DNA of 64,000 nt from Pseudobutyrivibrio sp. ACV-2 (lineage in GTDB: Bacteria > Bacillota > Clostridia > Lachnospirales > Lachnospiraceae): contig NZ_FNQZ01000004.1 of the NCBI RefSeq assembly GCF_900107545.1, positions 124,001 through 188,000 of the forward strand, written 5' to 3'. Both the position numbers and the translations under genes were made by a program. The notes below the pieces were generated by a model. The model had not been told where the DNA came from. It saw only the letters and a program-made list of their open reading frames with translations, and searched no databases. Shown here piece after piece: positions 25,324-34,398 of this stretch; position 1 is the first letter of the stretch; each line of letters opens with the position of its first letter.

Positions 25324-26505
25324 GTGAAAGACAAGATTTTTAAAATATTAAAAGAAAACACAATGCTCATTGTACTGGTCCTAGTTGTTATCTTCTTTAA
25401 CATTACAACACATGGCACAATGCTTATGCCAAGTCAGTTCAATGCTCTTATCACACAGAATGCATATGTATATGTTTTAGCAACTGGTATGCTGATGTGT
25501 ATGTTGACCGGTGGTAACATCGATCTTTCCTGCGGTTCATTCGTTTGCTTCGTTGGTGTACTTGGAGCAAAGGTTATGGTAGATTATGGAGCTTCAACTC
25601 CTGTGGGCATTATCGTAATGCTTCTCATTGGTGTGATTTATGGTTGCGTACTCGGATACGTAATTGCGTATCTCAACATTCCACCATGGATTGCTACCCT
25701 TGCTGGCTTCCTTGCTCTTAGAGGCTGGGGCGTTGCTTTAATGCACGGCGCTTCAAATATCAGCCCACTTCCACCAAGCTTCTGTGGACTTTTCACTGGC
25801 AAGATGAACGATTTATTCGGCGGCCCTAGAATCGGTGGTGTTCAGTACAATATGACAAGTATCGTAATCGGACTTATCGCTTCAATCATTGTTGTGTTCC
25901 TCCTAGTGAGAGAGCGCGCAACAAAACTTAAGAAGGGCTACGTGGCAGACAGTTTAGCAAAGGTTGTTATCAAATCAGTTCTTATCTGCTTTGTAATCAT
26001 GCTCTTTGCATACAAGTTCTCACTTGCAGGTGGTCTTCCTTATGCACTTATCTGGGTTGCAGTAATCGTTCTTATTTACAGCTTTATCACATCAAAGACA
26101 GATATTGGACGTTACTTCTACACAATCGGTGGCAACAAGGAAGCAACAAGACTTTCTGGTATCGACACCAAGAAAATCATGTTCATAGCTTACCTTAACA
26201 TGGCTGTTCTTACTGTTGTATCTGCATTCCTTACAATGTCTCGTTTCCAGGCTGCAAACTCTACAGCTGGAACAAACTACGAAATGGATGCAATCTCAGC
26301 CTGCGTAGTTGGTGGTGTATCAGCTTACGGCGGTTCAGGTACAGTATTTGGAATGATTGTCGGTGCTACACTTATCGGTGTTATCAACCTTGGTATGTCC
26401 CTTATGGGTATCGATGCCAACTGGCAGAAGGTTGTAAAGGGTGTAGTACTTCTTGGAGCAGTAGTATTTGAAATTCTTAACAACAAAAAGAAGGCTGGTA
26501 AATAA
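25324..26505 (+). CDS. Monosaccharide ABC transporter permease 2, paralogue of permease 1
   Basis: A 393-residue CUT2 permease aligning throughout with its neighbour: LTGGNIDLSCGSFVCF, NIPPWIATLAGFLALRGWG, YTIGGNKEATRLSGI and VVGGVSAYGGSGTVFG. The differences are spread along the length, so this is an old duplication rather than a recent copy. A start codon at 25324 (GTG in the frame, with AAGGGAGGAG upstream) fits the spacing. The pair may form a heterodimeric channel or serve different sugars. It is the last gene of the operon. Confidence 0.88.
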   Translation: MKDKIFKILKENTMLIVLVLVVIFFNITTHGTMLMPSQFNALITQNAYVYVLATGMLMCMLTGGNIDLSCGSFVCFVGVLGAKVMVDYGASTPVGIIVMLLIGVIYGCVLGYVIAYLNIPPWIATLAGFLALRGWGVALMHGASNISPLPPSFCGLFTGKMNDLFGGPRIGGVQYNMTSIVIGLIASIIVVFLLVRERATKLKKGYVADSLAKVVIKSVLICFVIMLFAYKFSLAGGLPYALIWVAVIVLIYSFITSKTDIGRYFYTIGGNKEATRLSGIDTKKIMFIAYLNMAVLTVVSAFLTMSRFQAANSTAGTNYEMDAISACVVGGVSAYGGSGTVFGMIVGATLIGVINLGMSLMGIDANWQKVVKGVVLLGAVVFEILNNKKKAGK

Positions 26506-26542
26506 ATTTTAATCATTTATCATCTTCATTTAATTCTCTAAA

Positions 26543-26575
26543 AAAGGCTCAGGTGTCAGTGACACTTGGGCCTTT
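26543..26575. terminator. Bidirectional terminator between convergent operons
   Basis: AAAGGC...GTGTCA (26543-26558) pairs with TGACAC...GCCTTT (26560-26575) with minor mismatches. A and T runs lie on both sides, serving the importer operon (plus) and the export operon (minus). Confidence 0.88.
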
Positions 26576-26579
26576 ATAA

Positions 26580-27866
26580 CTATTCATATCTTAGTGCGTC
26601 AATTGGATTAAGCTTTGCTGCTTTATTGGCTGGATAATATCCAAAGAAAATACCAATGGCCATAGAGAATACAACGGCAACAATTATGGCTGTTACAGAA
26701 ACAGATGCTTCATAGCCCATATATGTGGCGGCGATTGCACCAAGGCCAACTCCCAGCAGAATGCCAATGATACCTCCAATGATACAGATTACTACAGATT
26801 CAGTGATAAACTGTAATCTTACAGATGCATTTGTGGCGCCAAGAGCTTTTCGAGTGCCGATTTCTTTTGTACGCTCAGTGATGGATACAAGCATAATATT
26901 CATGACACCTATACTACCTACAACCAGTGAAATACCTGCAATAATAGCAAGTGCAATTTCTATATTTCCTATCATCGATGTCATGGATTCTATCATTGAA
27001 GACATACTTGTGACTGACACTTCATAGTCCTCATTATTAGAGTAATAAACAGTGTTAAAGTAAGCTTCCACTGTATCAGCAAAAGCTTCTGAATCAGTAT
27101 CAATTGTGGTTACCAAAGTGATACTCTGATATCCATCATTTAATGTATGAAGCTGATTGCGTGCGGTATCAAAAGGAATATACATATCTGTCCTGGTGTC
27201 CTCTGTGGACGAACTTGAATAGGTACTGTCATCATATTCATAAACACCCACAATATAATAAGTATAATATTTGCCATTAATGCTAATTTCTACTGAAGAA
27301 CCAAGGGCGGCATTTGTGTCGCCATCAAACATATTGTTTACAAAATAGTCAGATACGATAGCAACCTTCTGTGCATTATCATAATCCTTGTCGATAAAGG
27401 TTCTACCTGCTAAAAGCTCCAAATCAGTGTAATCCATGTAGTCTTGATTGTAACCAATAATATTTACATTGGCATATAAACTTCCATCTGTGGCAGTTCC
27501 ATTTCCTACGGTGGTTGATAGCAGAGTGTATTTAATATTGTCACCGTATTCATCTAAAAATGAATCCACCATTTCATCTGTGAGATAATCATCTGTATCC
27601 ATGGATCTTTGGCTGCCAGGACCGAAATGTAGGCCGGAGGATGTGGTTTCCTCTGAGGTGCTTTTAGCAGACACTCCAACAGTCAGATTGTTTGCACCCA
27701 TTTCCTGCATGGATGTGTTTACCATGACAGTTATAGAATTTCCTACGGTCATAATAGCTATGACCGATGCGATACCGATGATAATACCTAGCATCGTCAA
27801 TAGTGAACGCATGATGTTGGACTTTAGTCCGGCTAAAGCAAGGAGAATGTTTTCGATAACTAGCAT
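26580..27866 (-). CDS. MacB/YknZ-like ABC transporter permease
   Basis: FtsX-family permease of a type VII ABC exporter or mechanotransmission complex, 428 residues. One membrane helix is near 17-40 (LLTMLGIIIGIASVIAIMTVG), then a large extracytoplasmic domain (about 45-290), then three helices (TERTKEIGTRKALGA loop near 335, end KLNPIDALRYE). The start overlaps the ATPase gene by seven bases. Together with the ATPase and the membrane-fusion protein upstream it forms the classic MacAB/YknXYZ set; in a Gram-positive host it works without TolC. Substrates of such systems include peptides and antibiotics. Confidence 0.9.
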   Translation of the reverse strand: MLVIENILLALAGLKSNIMRSLLTMLGIIIGIASVIAIMTVGNSITVMVNTSMQEMGANNLTVGVSAKSTSEETTSSGLHFGPGSQRSMDTDDYLTDEMVDSFLDEYGDNIKYTLLSTTVGNGTATDGSLYANVNIIGYNQDYMDYTDLELLAGRTFIDKDYDNAQKVAIVSDYFVNNMFDGDTNAALGSSVEISINGKYYTYYIVGVYEYDDSTYSSSSTEDTRTDMYIPFDTARNQLHTLNDGYQSITLVTTIDTDSEAFADTVEAYFNTVYYSNNEDYEVSVTSMSSMIESMTSMIGNIEIALAIIAGISLVVGSIGVMNIMLVSITERTKEIGTRKALGATNASVRLQFITESVVICIIGGIIGILLGVGLGAIAATYMGYEASVSVTAIIVAVVFSMAIGIFFGYYPANKAAKLNPIDALRYE

Positions 27867-28618
27867 GCCTTCTCCTCCTCATTTGTTTTTACAGACATAT
27901 CAGCTTTTATCTGTTCCCATTTGCCGGCACTTTCCCCACGGATATCACCATCTCTTAGAGTAATGATTCTTTCAGTCTCAAGGGACAGCTCTGGTGAATG
28001 AGTGATTAATACGATGGTCTTTCCCTGTTTTTCATGAAGCTCGTGGAAAATGTCCATAATCAGGCGGCCAGTTGCTGAATCCAAAGCACCTGTTGGCTCG
28101 TCTGCAAGAATAATGGCTGGATCATTGGCCATAGCTCGGGCAATTGCCACACGTTGCTTTTGTCCACCTGATAGTTCGTCAGGATTGTGCATCATTCTGT
28201 TTGTCATACCCACCTGCTCTAATAGCATTTTGGCTCGTTCAGTTCTTTCGGTATGACCTACCCCTGCATACATCATGGGAAGCTCCACATTTTTGATGGC
28301 ATTTGTTCTGGCAATCAGATTATAGGTTTGGAAAACAAATCCGATTTTTTTATTTCTTAAAATAGATAGCTCATGATCCTTGGCTTTTTCAATGTCCACC
28401 CCATCAAGGGTGTACTCACCAGTAGTAGGGCGGTCTAAGGCGCCAATAATATTCATCAAGGTTGACTTGCCCGATCCAGATTGACCTACGATGGAAACAA
28501 ATTCTCCTTCACGTACTGTAAAATTTACTCCGTGAAGCACTTCGAATTCATTTGGTGTACCTATGAAAAAGCTTTTATGAATATCTTTCAGCTCAAGCAT
28601 TACGTCTCCTGCTGCCAT
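27860..28618 (-). CDS. MacB/LolD-like ABC transporter ATP-binding protein (YknY-like)
   Basis: ATPase for the FtsX-type permease, 252 residues from the chosen ATG at 28618. Walker [10 protein letters not shown] is at 45-53, with Q-loop VFQTYNL, signature [14 protein letters not shown], Walker [12 protein letters not shown] and switch histidine [14 protein letters not shown] sits eight bases before this ATG; a GTG at 28627 would lie directly on the ribosome site. Only 12 bases separate it from the stop of the membrane-fusion protein gene, so the three are one operon. Confidence 0.92.
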   Translation of the reverse strand: MAAGDVMLELKDIHKSFFIGTPNEFEVLHGVNFTVREGEFVSIVGQSGSGKSTLMNIIGALDRPTTGEYTLDGVDIEKAKDHELSILRNKKIGFVFQTYNLIARTNAIKNVELPMMYAGVGHTERTERAKMLLEQVGMTNRMMHNPDELSGGQKQRVAIARAMANDPAIILADEPTGALDSATGRLIMDIFHELHEKQGKTIVLITHSPELSLETERIITLRDGDIRGESAGKWEQIKADMSVKTNEEEKAC

Positions 28619-28630
28619 GCTGCTCACCTC

Positions 28631-30217
28631 CTACATTCCACCTGGGGTTCCGCCGCCAGGACCACCACCGTTGCCGCCAGGACCGCCACCGCTGTGCCCA
28701 CCTTCACTGCCGCCACCTAAATTGAACAGTGAATTGTTATTTTGCTGCTGTTGCTTATCCTGAGAAGCATCTCCACTAGAGGCTGTAGCCTTGACCTTCA
28801 TGCCTTCAGAAAGCTCATCACTGATAATCTGAACATAATAATCACTTTCAAGTCCTAGTGTGACTGAAATTTTTGTTTCGTTGCCCTCATCATCTACAGC
28901 AGTTACATAGCTGCTTCCATCTTTATCAGTTTCTACGCAATCATAAGCAACAGCAAATGCATCATCCACAGACTCCAACACAACAGAAGCCTTTGCTGTC
29001 ATACCAACGCGAAGTCTTTCGTCAGTACCATCTAATGTAATCTTTACCTCATAGCTGGCAGAGCCAGATGAACTAGAGGTACTAGATGCGCCAGATGAAT
29101 TTGATGAGCTTGAGGTTGTTGTGGAATCTGAAGTAACAGCCACATAGGTTACTGTTCCTGTAAACTCTTCATCATCAGTAGCATCAAATTTCACGACAGC
29201 AGAAAGTCCCTCTTTGATAGATGCAATGTCGTATTCATCAACCGATGCAGTCACTACAAAGGAATCTGTATTTGATATCGTAAATACGGTATTACCTTGA
29301 GTGTAGTTGTTGCCCTCTGAAACATTGATAGCTGTAATATATCCTGAAAATGGAGCCACAACAGTTGTACCTGACTGGCTTTCTGTTACTGAATCGTATT
29401 CCTCTGATTTAGTATAAGTATTTTCATAGTCCTGATTTAGCTGTGCCAATTCATATTTGTATTGAAGCTCAGTGATTTCCTCCTGAATACTTTCGATTTC
29501 CTCCTGTAAATCTTCAATAGAATCCTTTTTTGCTTCATATCCAGAAATAGTAACGCCATTCCCATCATCAAGCTGTTTTGCTGCACTTTGCTGAGATGTC
29601 CATCTATTGGCTACCGCTGAATCACTGCTTCCATAAAGTTGATACTGCTCGTAGGCATCCTTTAGGTTGTTGTAAACCGTTGCCCATGTATCCAGATATT
29701 CCTGTATCTCAGCTATCTCTTTGTTTACTTCTTCAATCTCTTTTTCTTTATCTTCAATTTGGTCCAAATAGTCCTGCAAATCATGTGCGTTTTCAACATC
29801 TGAGATGTTGTATTTAGCATTTAATTTTGCAAGCTTTTCAGCATAATCATCTGCGTCAAATTCAACAATGACGGTACCAGCCTCGACATAGTCACCACCC
29901 GCATAGTTGACAGCTTGTACTTTTGTACCAGATGCAACTGTAGAAGTGACGGACTGGGACTGACCTGCGGCAAGTGTTCCTGTCACGCTTACGGATGACT
30001 GCAAATCCATAACCTGTACATCGGTAGTTATTGTCTTTGCCTCAACCTGACTAACCTCTGATTTATTGAAATACTTATTTCCACAAAAGCCCCCGGCTGC
30101 TATCAGCACAATTAAAATTATGCATAGTAGCTTGCGCCCCTTAAAAAAAGAGCCTATCTTTTTCAATAAAGATTTGCCCTTTTGTTTTTGTGGTTCGTTC
30201 AATATGTCCTTTGACAT
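28631..30217 (-). CDS. Membrane-fusion (HlyD/MacA/YknX-like) subunit with Gly-rich tail
   Basis: Extracytoplasmic adaptor of the exporter, 528 residues. A membrane anchor spans about 28-47, followed by a lipoyl half-motif (SVSVTGTLAAGQSQSVTS), a long coiled-coil hairpin (about 110-265) rich in Glu/Gln, the second lipoyl half (GTTVVAPFSGYITAINV) and beta-barrel domains with a Ser/Thr/Gly linker. The last 32 residues are almost only Gly, Pro, Ser and His, an odd ending for the family. The start at 30217 (MSKDILNEP) has GGAGGGAT before it; the frame is open further upstream but without a ribosome site. Confidence 0.88.
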   Translation of the reverse strand: MSKDILNEPQKQKGKSLLKKIGSFFKGRKLLCIILIVLIAAGGFCGNKYFNKSEVSQVEAKTITTDVQVMDLQSSVSVTGTLAAGQSQSVTSTVASGTKVQAVNYAGGDYVEAGTVIVEFDADDYAEKLAKLNAKYNISDVENAHDLQDYLDQIEDKEKEIEEVNKEIAEIQEYLDTWATVYNNLKDAYEQYQLYGSSDSAVANRWTSQQSAAKQLDDGNGVTISGYEAKKDSIEDLQEEIESIQEEITELQYKYELAQLNQDYENTYTKSEEYDSVTESQSGTTVVAPFSGYITAINVSEGNNYTQGNTVFTISNTDSFVVTASVDEYDIASIKEGLSAVVKFDATDDEEFTGTVTYVAVTSDSTTTSSSSNSSGASSTSSSSGSASYEVKITLDGTDERLRVGMTAKASVVLESVDDAFAVAYDCVETDKDGSSYVTAVDDEGNETKISVTLGLESDYYVQIISDELSEGMKVKATASSGDASQDKQQQQNNNSLFNLGGGSEGGHSGGGPGGNGGGPGGGTPGGM

Positions 30218-30383
30218 TTTTATCCCTCCTGGTCTAACCAAACATTTTCTCGATGGCCAAATAATAGCGGGGAAAAAGTTCAAAGTAAACAGACTTCACT
30301 GGACTTTCAAAAAACTTCAGAAAGGCATCACAATCCTCATAAAAACTTCAGATTCAGGTAATTGTAATTTCCTGAGGAAAATT

Positions 30384-30436
30384 AAAAAATATGACTTCTT
30401 GTGGGCAACTTAAGGAAAAAGCCCACAAGAAGTCAT
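30384..30436 (-). terminator. Terminator of the glycosyltransferase gene (minus strand)
   Basis: A perfect 16-bp inverted repeat ATGACTTCTTGTGGGC/GCCCACAAGAAGTCAT (30391-30406, 30421-30436) is followed, on the minus strand, by a T run (30384-30390). A further copy of its edge, CAAGAAGTCAT, occurs at 30470-30480. The 307-base gap 30218-30524 holds this, the exporter promoter region and nothing else recognisable. Confidence 0.85.
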
Positions 30437-30524
30437 AGATTCTTGTTGATAATTCTATTGTTTGGTCAGCAAGAAGTCATCAATTGCTGGAGTGATGTAT
30501 CGCAGGGAAATGAAATTTGTATTG

Positions 30525-31934
30525 CTAGTTATTTAAAATATATGTATTTAATGGGTCCCAATGAATGTTATAGTTGCCTACATGCTCAGCTTCATCTAGT
30601 ATGCCAGGTAATAGGGTATTAAGAGTTCCATCCTTATCCATTAATATATAGGTATTGTCTGGAGCCTCATTAATTGTGGCTAATACATCCTCGCTATTTT
30701 CCTCATCTACAACGATAAATTTGGCGTCTGTGTAGAAGTAATATAAAGCATCCTTTCCTGGACTGGAATTTGTTATAACATATCTTGCACTATCAATATT
30801 TTCGTCTAAAAAAGCTAATATTTTATTAGTGCCGTTTTGGTAGTATTCTTCTAAATCTAAAAATTCTTTTGTAATAAAAATAGAAAGCATAACTGTTGCT
30901 ACTATGCAGCTCTTTTTTAGCCAATCCACATTAAGATTATTAATTGAAAAAGCTACTGCAAACCAAAAACACATTGCAGTTACCATAATATAACGTGACA
31001 CAAAAATCGGTCTAATCATCAATGATAGGCTTATGCCCAAGAAGATTGTTCCAAACCAAACGCCGAATCCGCATATTGATACAATATTCTTTCTGCCTTT
31101 TATTTCTAATAGAATCCCAATAATTGCTATTACAAACAACATAAAACAGCATGTTCTGACGATTTTGTTGGTAGAATCAAATAGAAATATAAAATTTTTC
31201 ATTATCGTATATGGAGTTATTGGTTCTATCCAATAATCAGCAGATACCATTGATAATTGTCTAATAAATACAAAAATCCAAGGTAAATAAAAAATGGCAA
31301 CTCCTAGACCAGAAATAAAGGTTCTTTTAAATCCTTTTATATCCCTTTTAATGAAAAAGTATATAAATACCTCAATATAAATAATTATTGATGCAGCACA
31401 TGCAAAATAATGACAATATGAAGCCAAAGCGCTAAAAAGGGTTAAGAGAATGTAATATTTTTTCTCGTTTTCAGCTTTATATATTTCTAGTGAACTCAAA
31501 AATCCAAGCGTCACAAAGAGCATCCCCCAGCTATACATACGTATTTCAGTGGAATAACCCATAAGTTGAGGCATGCCTATTGAGAACATATTAAAAAGAA
31601 AAGCTGTCATGAAACCATATTTATTTTTAATAATTGTGAATCCTAGAACTAGTAAAATAATGTGTGGAATTAGAGATACAAACTTAGCCGTCCAGATTGG
31701 ATTTGGAACTATTACACTAAAAGTATCAACCAATGACTTTAAAATAATATAGTATAGAGGAGGATGTACATCACATGATGTACGATTAATTCCTTCTATG
31801 TATGAAAGCTTAATTAGTTGTAGTGAATAGTTCTCATCTCCCCAAATGTCATTGCTGAAAATAGTTGAAAAACTAACCAAAAGTAAAATGATAGGTAGGA
31901 TATAGAACATCATATTTTTGACTGTTTTTACCAT
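30525..31934 (-). CDS. PMT/ArnT-type membrane glycosyltransferase (PMT_2-like)
   Basis: Polytopic protein of 469 residues with about ten hydrophobic stretches. The N-terminal loop has the hallmark acidic pair in NDIWGDENYS (near residue 30) and DVHPPLYYIILKSL (near 56), as in GT-C glycosyltransferases of the dolichyl-phosphate-mannose or undecaprenyl-phosphate-sugar type. The C-terminal 90 residues form a soluble extracytoplasmic tail. It would move a sugar from a polyprenyl-phosphate carrier to a cell-surface acceptor. It stands alone, with its own terminator and more AT-rich codons than its neighbours. Confidence 0.8.
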   Translation of the reverse strand: MVKTVKNMMFYILPIILLLVSFSTIFSNDIWGDENYSLQLIKLSYIEGINRTSCDVHPPLYYIILKSLVDTFSVIVPNPIWTAKFVSLIPHIILLVLGFTIIKNKYGFMTAFLFNMFSIGMPQLMGYSTEIRMYSWGMLFVTLGFLSSLEIYKAENEKKYYILLTLFSALASYCHYFACAASIIIYIEVFIYFFIKRDIKGFKRTFISGLGVAIFYLPWIFVFIRQLSMVSADYWIEPITPYTIMKNFIFLFDSTNKIVRTCCFMLFVIAIIGILLEIKGRKNIVSICGFGVWFGTIFLGISLSLMIRPIFVSRYIMVTAMCFWFAVAFSINNLNVDWLKKSCIVATVMLSIFITKEFLDLEEYYQNGTNKILAFLDENIDSARYVITNSSPGKDALYYFYTDAKFIVVDEENSEDVLATINEAPDNTYILMDKDGTLNTLLPGILDEAEHVGNYNIHWDPLNTYILNN

Positions 31935-32113
31935 TGTTTACCTCTTTTCTAAAATATTTTTAAAGACTTGTCATCAACAACAAGCATAAACTGTTTCATA
32001 ATACTATGTTATTATTATTAAGTCAATTAAATAACTCTGCTTAGACAGAGGCAAATAACTTTGAATATGTAACTACAGTAGATTTCGAAGCTAATACAAA
32101 TCAAGAATAATAC

Positions 32114-32150
32114 AAAAATCCCAAGCACGAAAAAGTGCTTGGGATTTTTT
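32114..32150. terminator. Terminator of the phosphofructokinase gene, usable both ways
   Basis: AAAAATCCCAAGCAC (32114-32128) pairs with GTGCTTGGGATTTTT (32135-32149). Runs of A and T at both ends allow termination in either direction; the minus-strand gene at 32176 is the likely client. The remaining gap to 31934 is AT-rich without visible features. Confidence 0.88.
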
Positions 32151-32175
32151 AGTGGTATTAGATTTGATAATAGTT

Positions 32176-33393
32176 TTAATTGTCTCTTGAAACGTATACA
32201 GGAAGACCATCCTTGTATTCTACATCTGGGAGTCCGATAACAAGTGGCTTTAAGTACATTACCATATCGCTTGTGACTCCGTTGTGCTCGGAATTAATCC
32301 AGCTTTGTGGAACCTCTTTTGCTTCGTTTGCGATGTCGTGGATTTTGGCGTAATCAAGCTTGATTTCGTAAGGAGCATTACTGATGCGTTCCATAGTAAC
32401 CATGGCGCCAGTAACGCCTTCTTCAGCAAAATCTACTGCCTTTTTGCCGATAGCTTCTGATTCATTTATGTCTGTGAGGGAAGACATATGTGCAGCTGCT
32501 CTTTGAAGAACATTTACCTCAATGGAGCGTACCTTTACTCCAAGTTTATCTTTGACAAGATATTCTAAAGTCTTGCCGGCTCCGGAAAGCTGGGCATGGC
32601 CGAAATTATCAAGAGTACCTGTTGAAGCAGAAATGTAGTCGCCATTAGCATCTCTGATACCCTCAGATACAGCAACTACGATGTTTGTTTTCTCTTTGAG
32701 AAGAGTCTCTAAATCTGAAATAAATTTATCTTTATCGAAGGCAACCTCTGGTAAATATATGAGGTCAGGCCCATCACAACATTCATTTTTTGCAAGGGCT
32801 GTGGCGGCTGTGAGCCATCCTGCATCTCTACCCATTACTTCGATAATAGTAACTGATGGATTGTCATATATCTGTGCGTCGAAAATGACTTCCATGGTTG
32901 AGGTTGCAATATATTTAGCTGCAGAGCCAAAGCCAGGAGTGTGATCTGTTACACATAAATCATTATCAACGGTTTTTGGAACACCAACAAATTTGATGTT
33001 GGAACCATTCTTTTCAGCATAAGCGGAAAGCTTGTCAACTGTGTCCATTGAGTCATTTCCACCGATATAGAAGAAAGCTTCAATGTCATATTTTTTAAAC
33101 TGGTCAAATAAGTGATGAAAAATAGGATCGTTCGAGTCTACGCTAGGAAGTTTGAAGCGACATGAGCCAAGATACATGGCAGGAGTGGTTTTTAGACGCT
33201 TTAGAAAACGTGGATCATTTGCTACAATAGAAGTCAGGTCAATGACATTGTCATTCTTGATTCCAAGGATGCCATTGATAGAACCATAAATCTTATCATA
33301 GGATGAACCGAGTGTACCCTCGATTACACCTGCAAGACTGGCGTTGATGGCCACGGTTGGCCCGCCTGATTGAGCCACTAATACATTACCCAT
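32176..33393 (-). CDS. pfp: Phosphofructokinase, probably PPi-dependent
   Basis: Phosphorylates fructose-6-phosphate in glycolysis, or the reverse with pyrophosphate. The 405-residue protein has the PFK fold: AQSGGPTVAINASLAG at 7-22, GGNDS at 111-115, PKTVDND with Lys140, and TDHTPGFGSAAKYIA. Asp114 in place of the ATP-PFK glycine and Lys140 are the residues that mark PPi-using enzymes in this family; GGNDS rather than the common GGDDS is a small variation. The start follows GGGAGGATAACTAA. It is monocistronic and diverges from the small membrane protein gene. Confidence 0.9.
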   Translation of the reverse strand: MGNVLVAQSGGPTVAINASLAGVIEGTLGSSYDKIYGSINGILGIKNDNVIDLTSIVANDPRFLKRLKTTPAMYLGSCRFKLPSVDSNDPIFHHLFDQFKKYDIEAFFYIGGNDSMDTVDKLSAYAEKNGSNIKFVGVPKTVDNDLCVTDHTPGFGSAAKYIATSTMEVIFDAQIYDNPSVTIIEVMGRDAGWLTAATALAKNECCDGPDLIYLPEVAFDKDKFISDLETLLKEKTNIVVAVSEGIRDANGDYISASTGTLDNFGHAQLSGAGKTLEYLVKDKLGVKVRSIEVNVLQRAAAHMSSLTDINESEAIGKKAVDFAEEGVTGAMVTMERISNAPYEIKLDYAKIHDIANEAKEVPQSWINSEHNGVTSDMVMYLKPLVIGLPDVEYKDGLPVYVSRDN

Positions 33394-33483
33394 TTAGTTA
33401 TCCTCCCTATAAAGAATTCTTAACGAAATAAGGCTTGCTTATTTGTTCTACTAGGGATAATTTTAACACAGAGGAGATATTTT

Positions 33484-33888
33484 ATGAAACAATTTTTATA
33501 TGGCATTTTAGACATAATTTCAGGAGCTCATGAGTATTTTTTATCTTTGAATGATGCTTATGAAACAAATTTTACAGACAAAGATTTGCACTTTATTATA
33601 ATTGGTGCAATCGGGATGCTTCTAGTGTTAATTGTGCATCCAATCTTTACAATTCTGGCTAAGACAAACCATGTTCTGACAATTACCTGGATATATGTAT
33701 TCACCCTTATTCTGTTGCTTACATTTGCAATAGAAATCGGGCAGGGCTTTAGCCACAGCGGAACCATGGATTTTGCAGATATAGTATTTGGAATCTGGGG
33801 ATTTATGCTGATGTTTTTAGTGTTTGCCTTAATTAGAGGTATTATTTTAGGTATAGTCCACCTGATTCAGGATAGGTTTGATCGTTAG
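33484..33888 (+). CDS. Small four-helix membrane protein, VanZ-like
   Basis: A 134-residue protein with four predicted membrane segments (about 35-57, 66-84, 99-122 and a short N-terminal one). The stretch FAIEIGQGFSHSGTMDFADIVFGIWG resembles the VanZ-like pattern (Glu/Gln, then Asp-x-x-Asp near the last helix). AGAGGAGA precedes the ATG. Function is unknown. It overlaps the convergent gene 33885-34169 by four bases. A divergent promoter candidate (TTGCTT-15-GATAAT, 33435-33461) lies upstream. Confidence 0.6.
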   Translation: MKQFLYGILDIISGAHEYFLSLNDAYETNFTDKDLHFIIIGAIGMLLVLIVHPIFTILAKTNHVLTITWIYVFTLILLLTFAIEIGQGFSHSGTMDFADIVFGIWGFMLMFLVFALIRGIILGIVHLIQDRFDR

Positions 33889-34169
33889 ATTACATTAAGA
33901 TAAATTCTGTTGTAATCATAGTCCTCTAGAAGGGAAAGCACACGCTTTGCGTGACGATATTGATTTCGATTTATGGAAAAAACACAGACCATATTGGCGC
34001 CGTTGTAGCTGCTTCTTTGTAAGAAAGGCACACGGTGCCATTTTTTAGAAAATGGAACAGATTGTTCAAGTAACAATTCTGTTGTACGATTAGATACGAA
34101 GCGATTTGTAATTTCACACAAAACAACATCCTTACCGATGTTTTTGGATAATGTTGGTTTTCTCTTCAT
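33885..34169 (-). CDS. Hypothetical small basic protein
   Basis: A 94-residue basic protein without signal or membrane segment and with no family I recognise. It is accepted as a gene because GGGAGA sits eight bases before the ATG on the minus strand, codon use is normal, and it fills an otherwise empty interval. The middle (KWHRVPFLQRSSYNGANM) and end (HAKRVLSLLEDYDYNRIYLNV) look like a small alpha/beta fold. Its stop overlaps the end of the convergent membrane protein gene. Confidence 0.55.
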   Translation of the reverse strand: MKRKPTLSKNIGKDVVLCEITNRFVSNRTTELLLEQSVPFSKKWHRVPFLQRSSYNGANMVCVFSINRNQYRHAKRVLSLLEDYDYNRIYLNVI

Positions 34170-34301
34170 AACACATCTCCCATAAATTAATTCTCTATAT
34201 ATAAAATACCAGATATTGTGGTTTGAGGCAATACTTTGACTAAATATCCTAAAAAAGCCCTAGATTTATCTGAATTGTCTGAAGGTTTTATATTTGTTTA
34301 A

Positions 34302-34313
34302 GTGTGGTATAAT
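34302..34313 (+). promoter_or_regulatory. Extended -10 promoter for the GH5 gene
   Basis: TGTGG-TATAAT (34308-34313 for TATAAT) is a perfect -10 with an upstream TG and no strong -35. It lies 86 bases before the GH5 start. Confidence 0.55.
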
Positions 34314-34398
34314 AAGCCTTGACAGTCCGTTACTTAGGGCAATTTTTCAAAGTCTTTTTCTTGATGTTACATATACATTTATAAAACGGAGGATGGTT

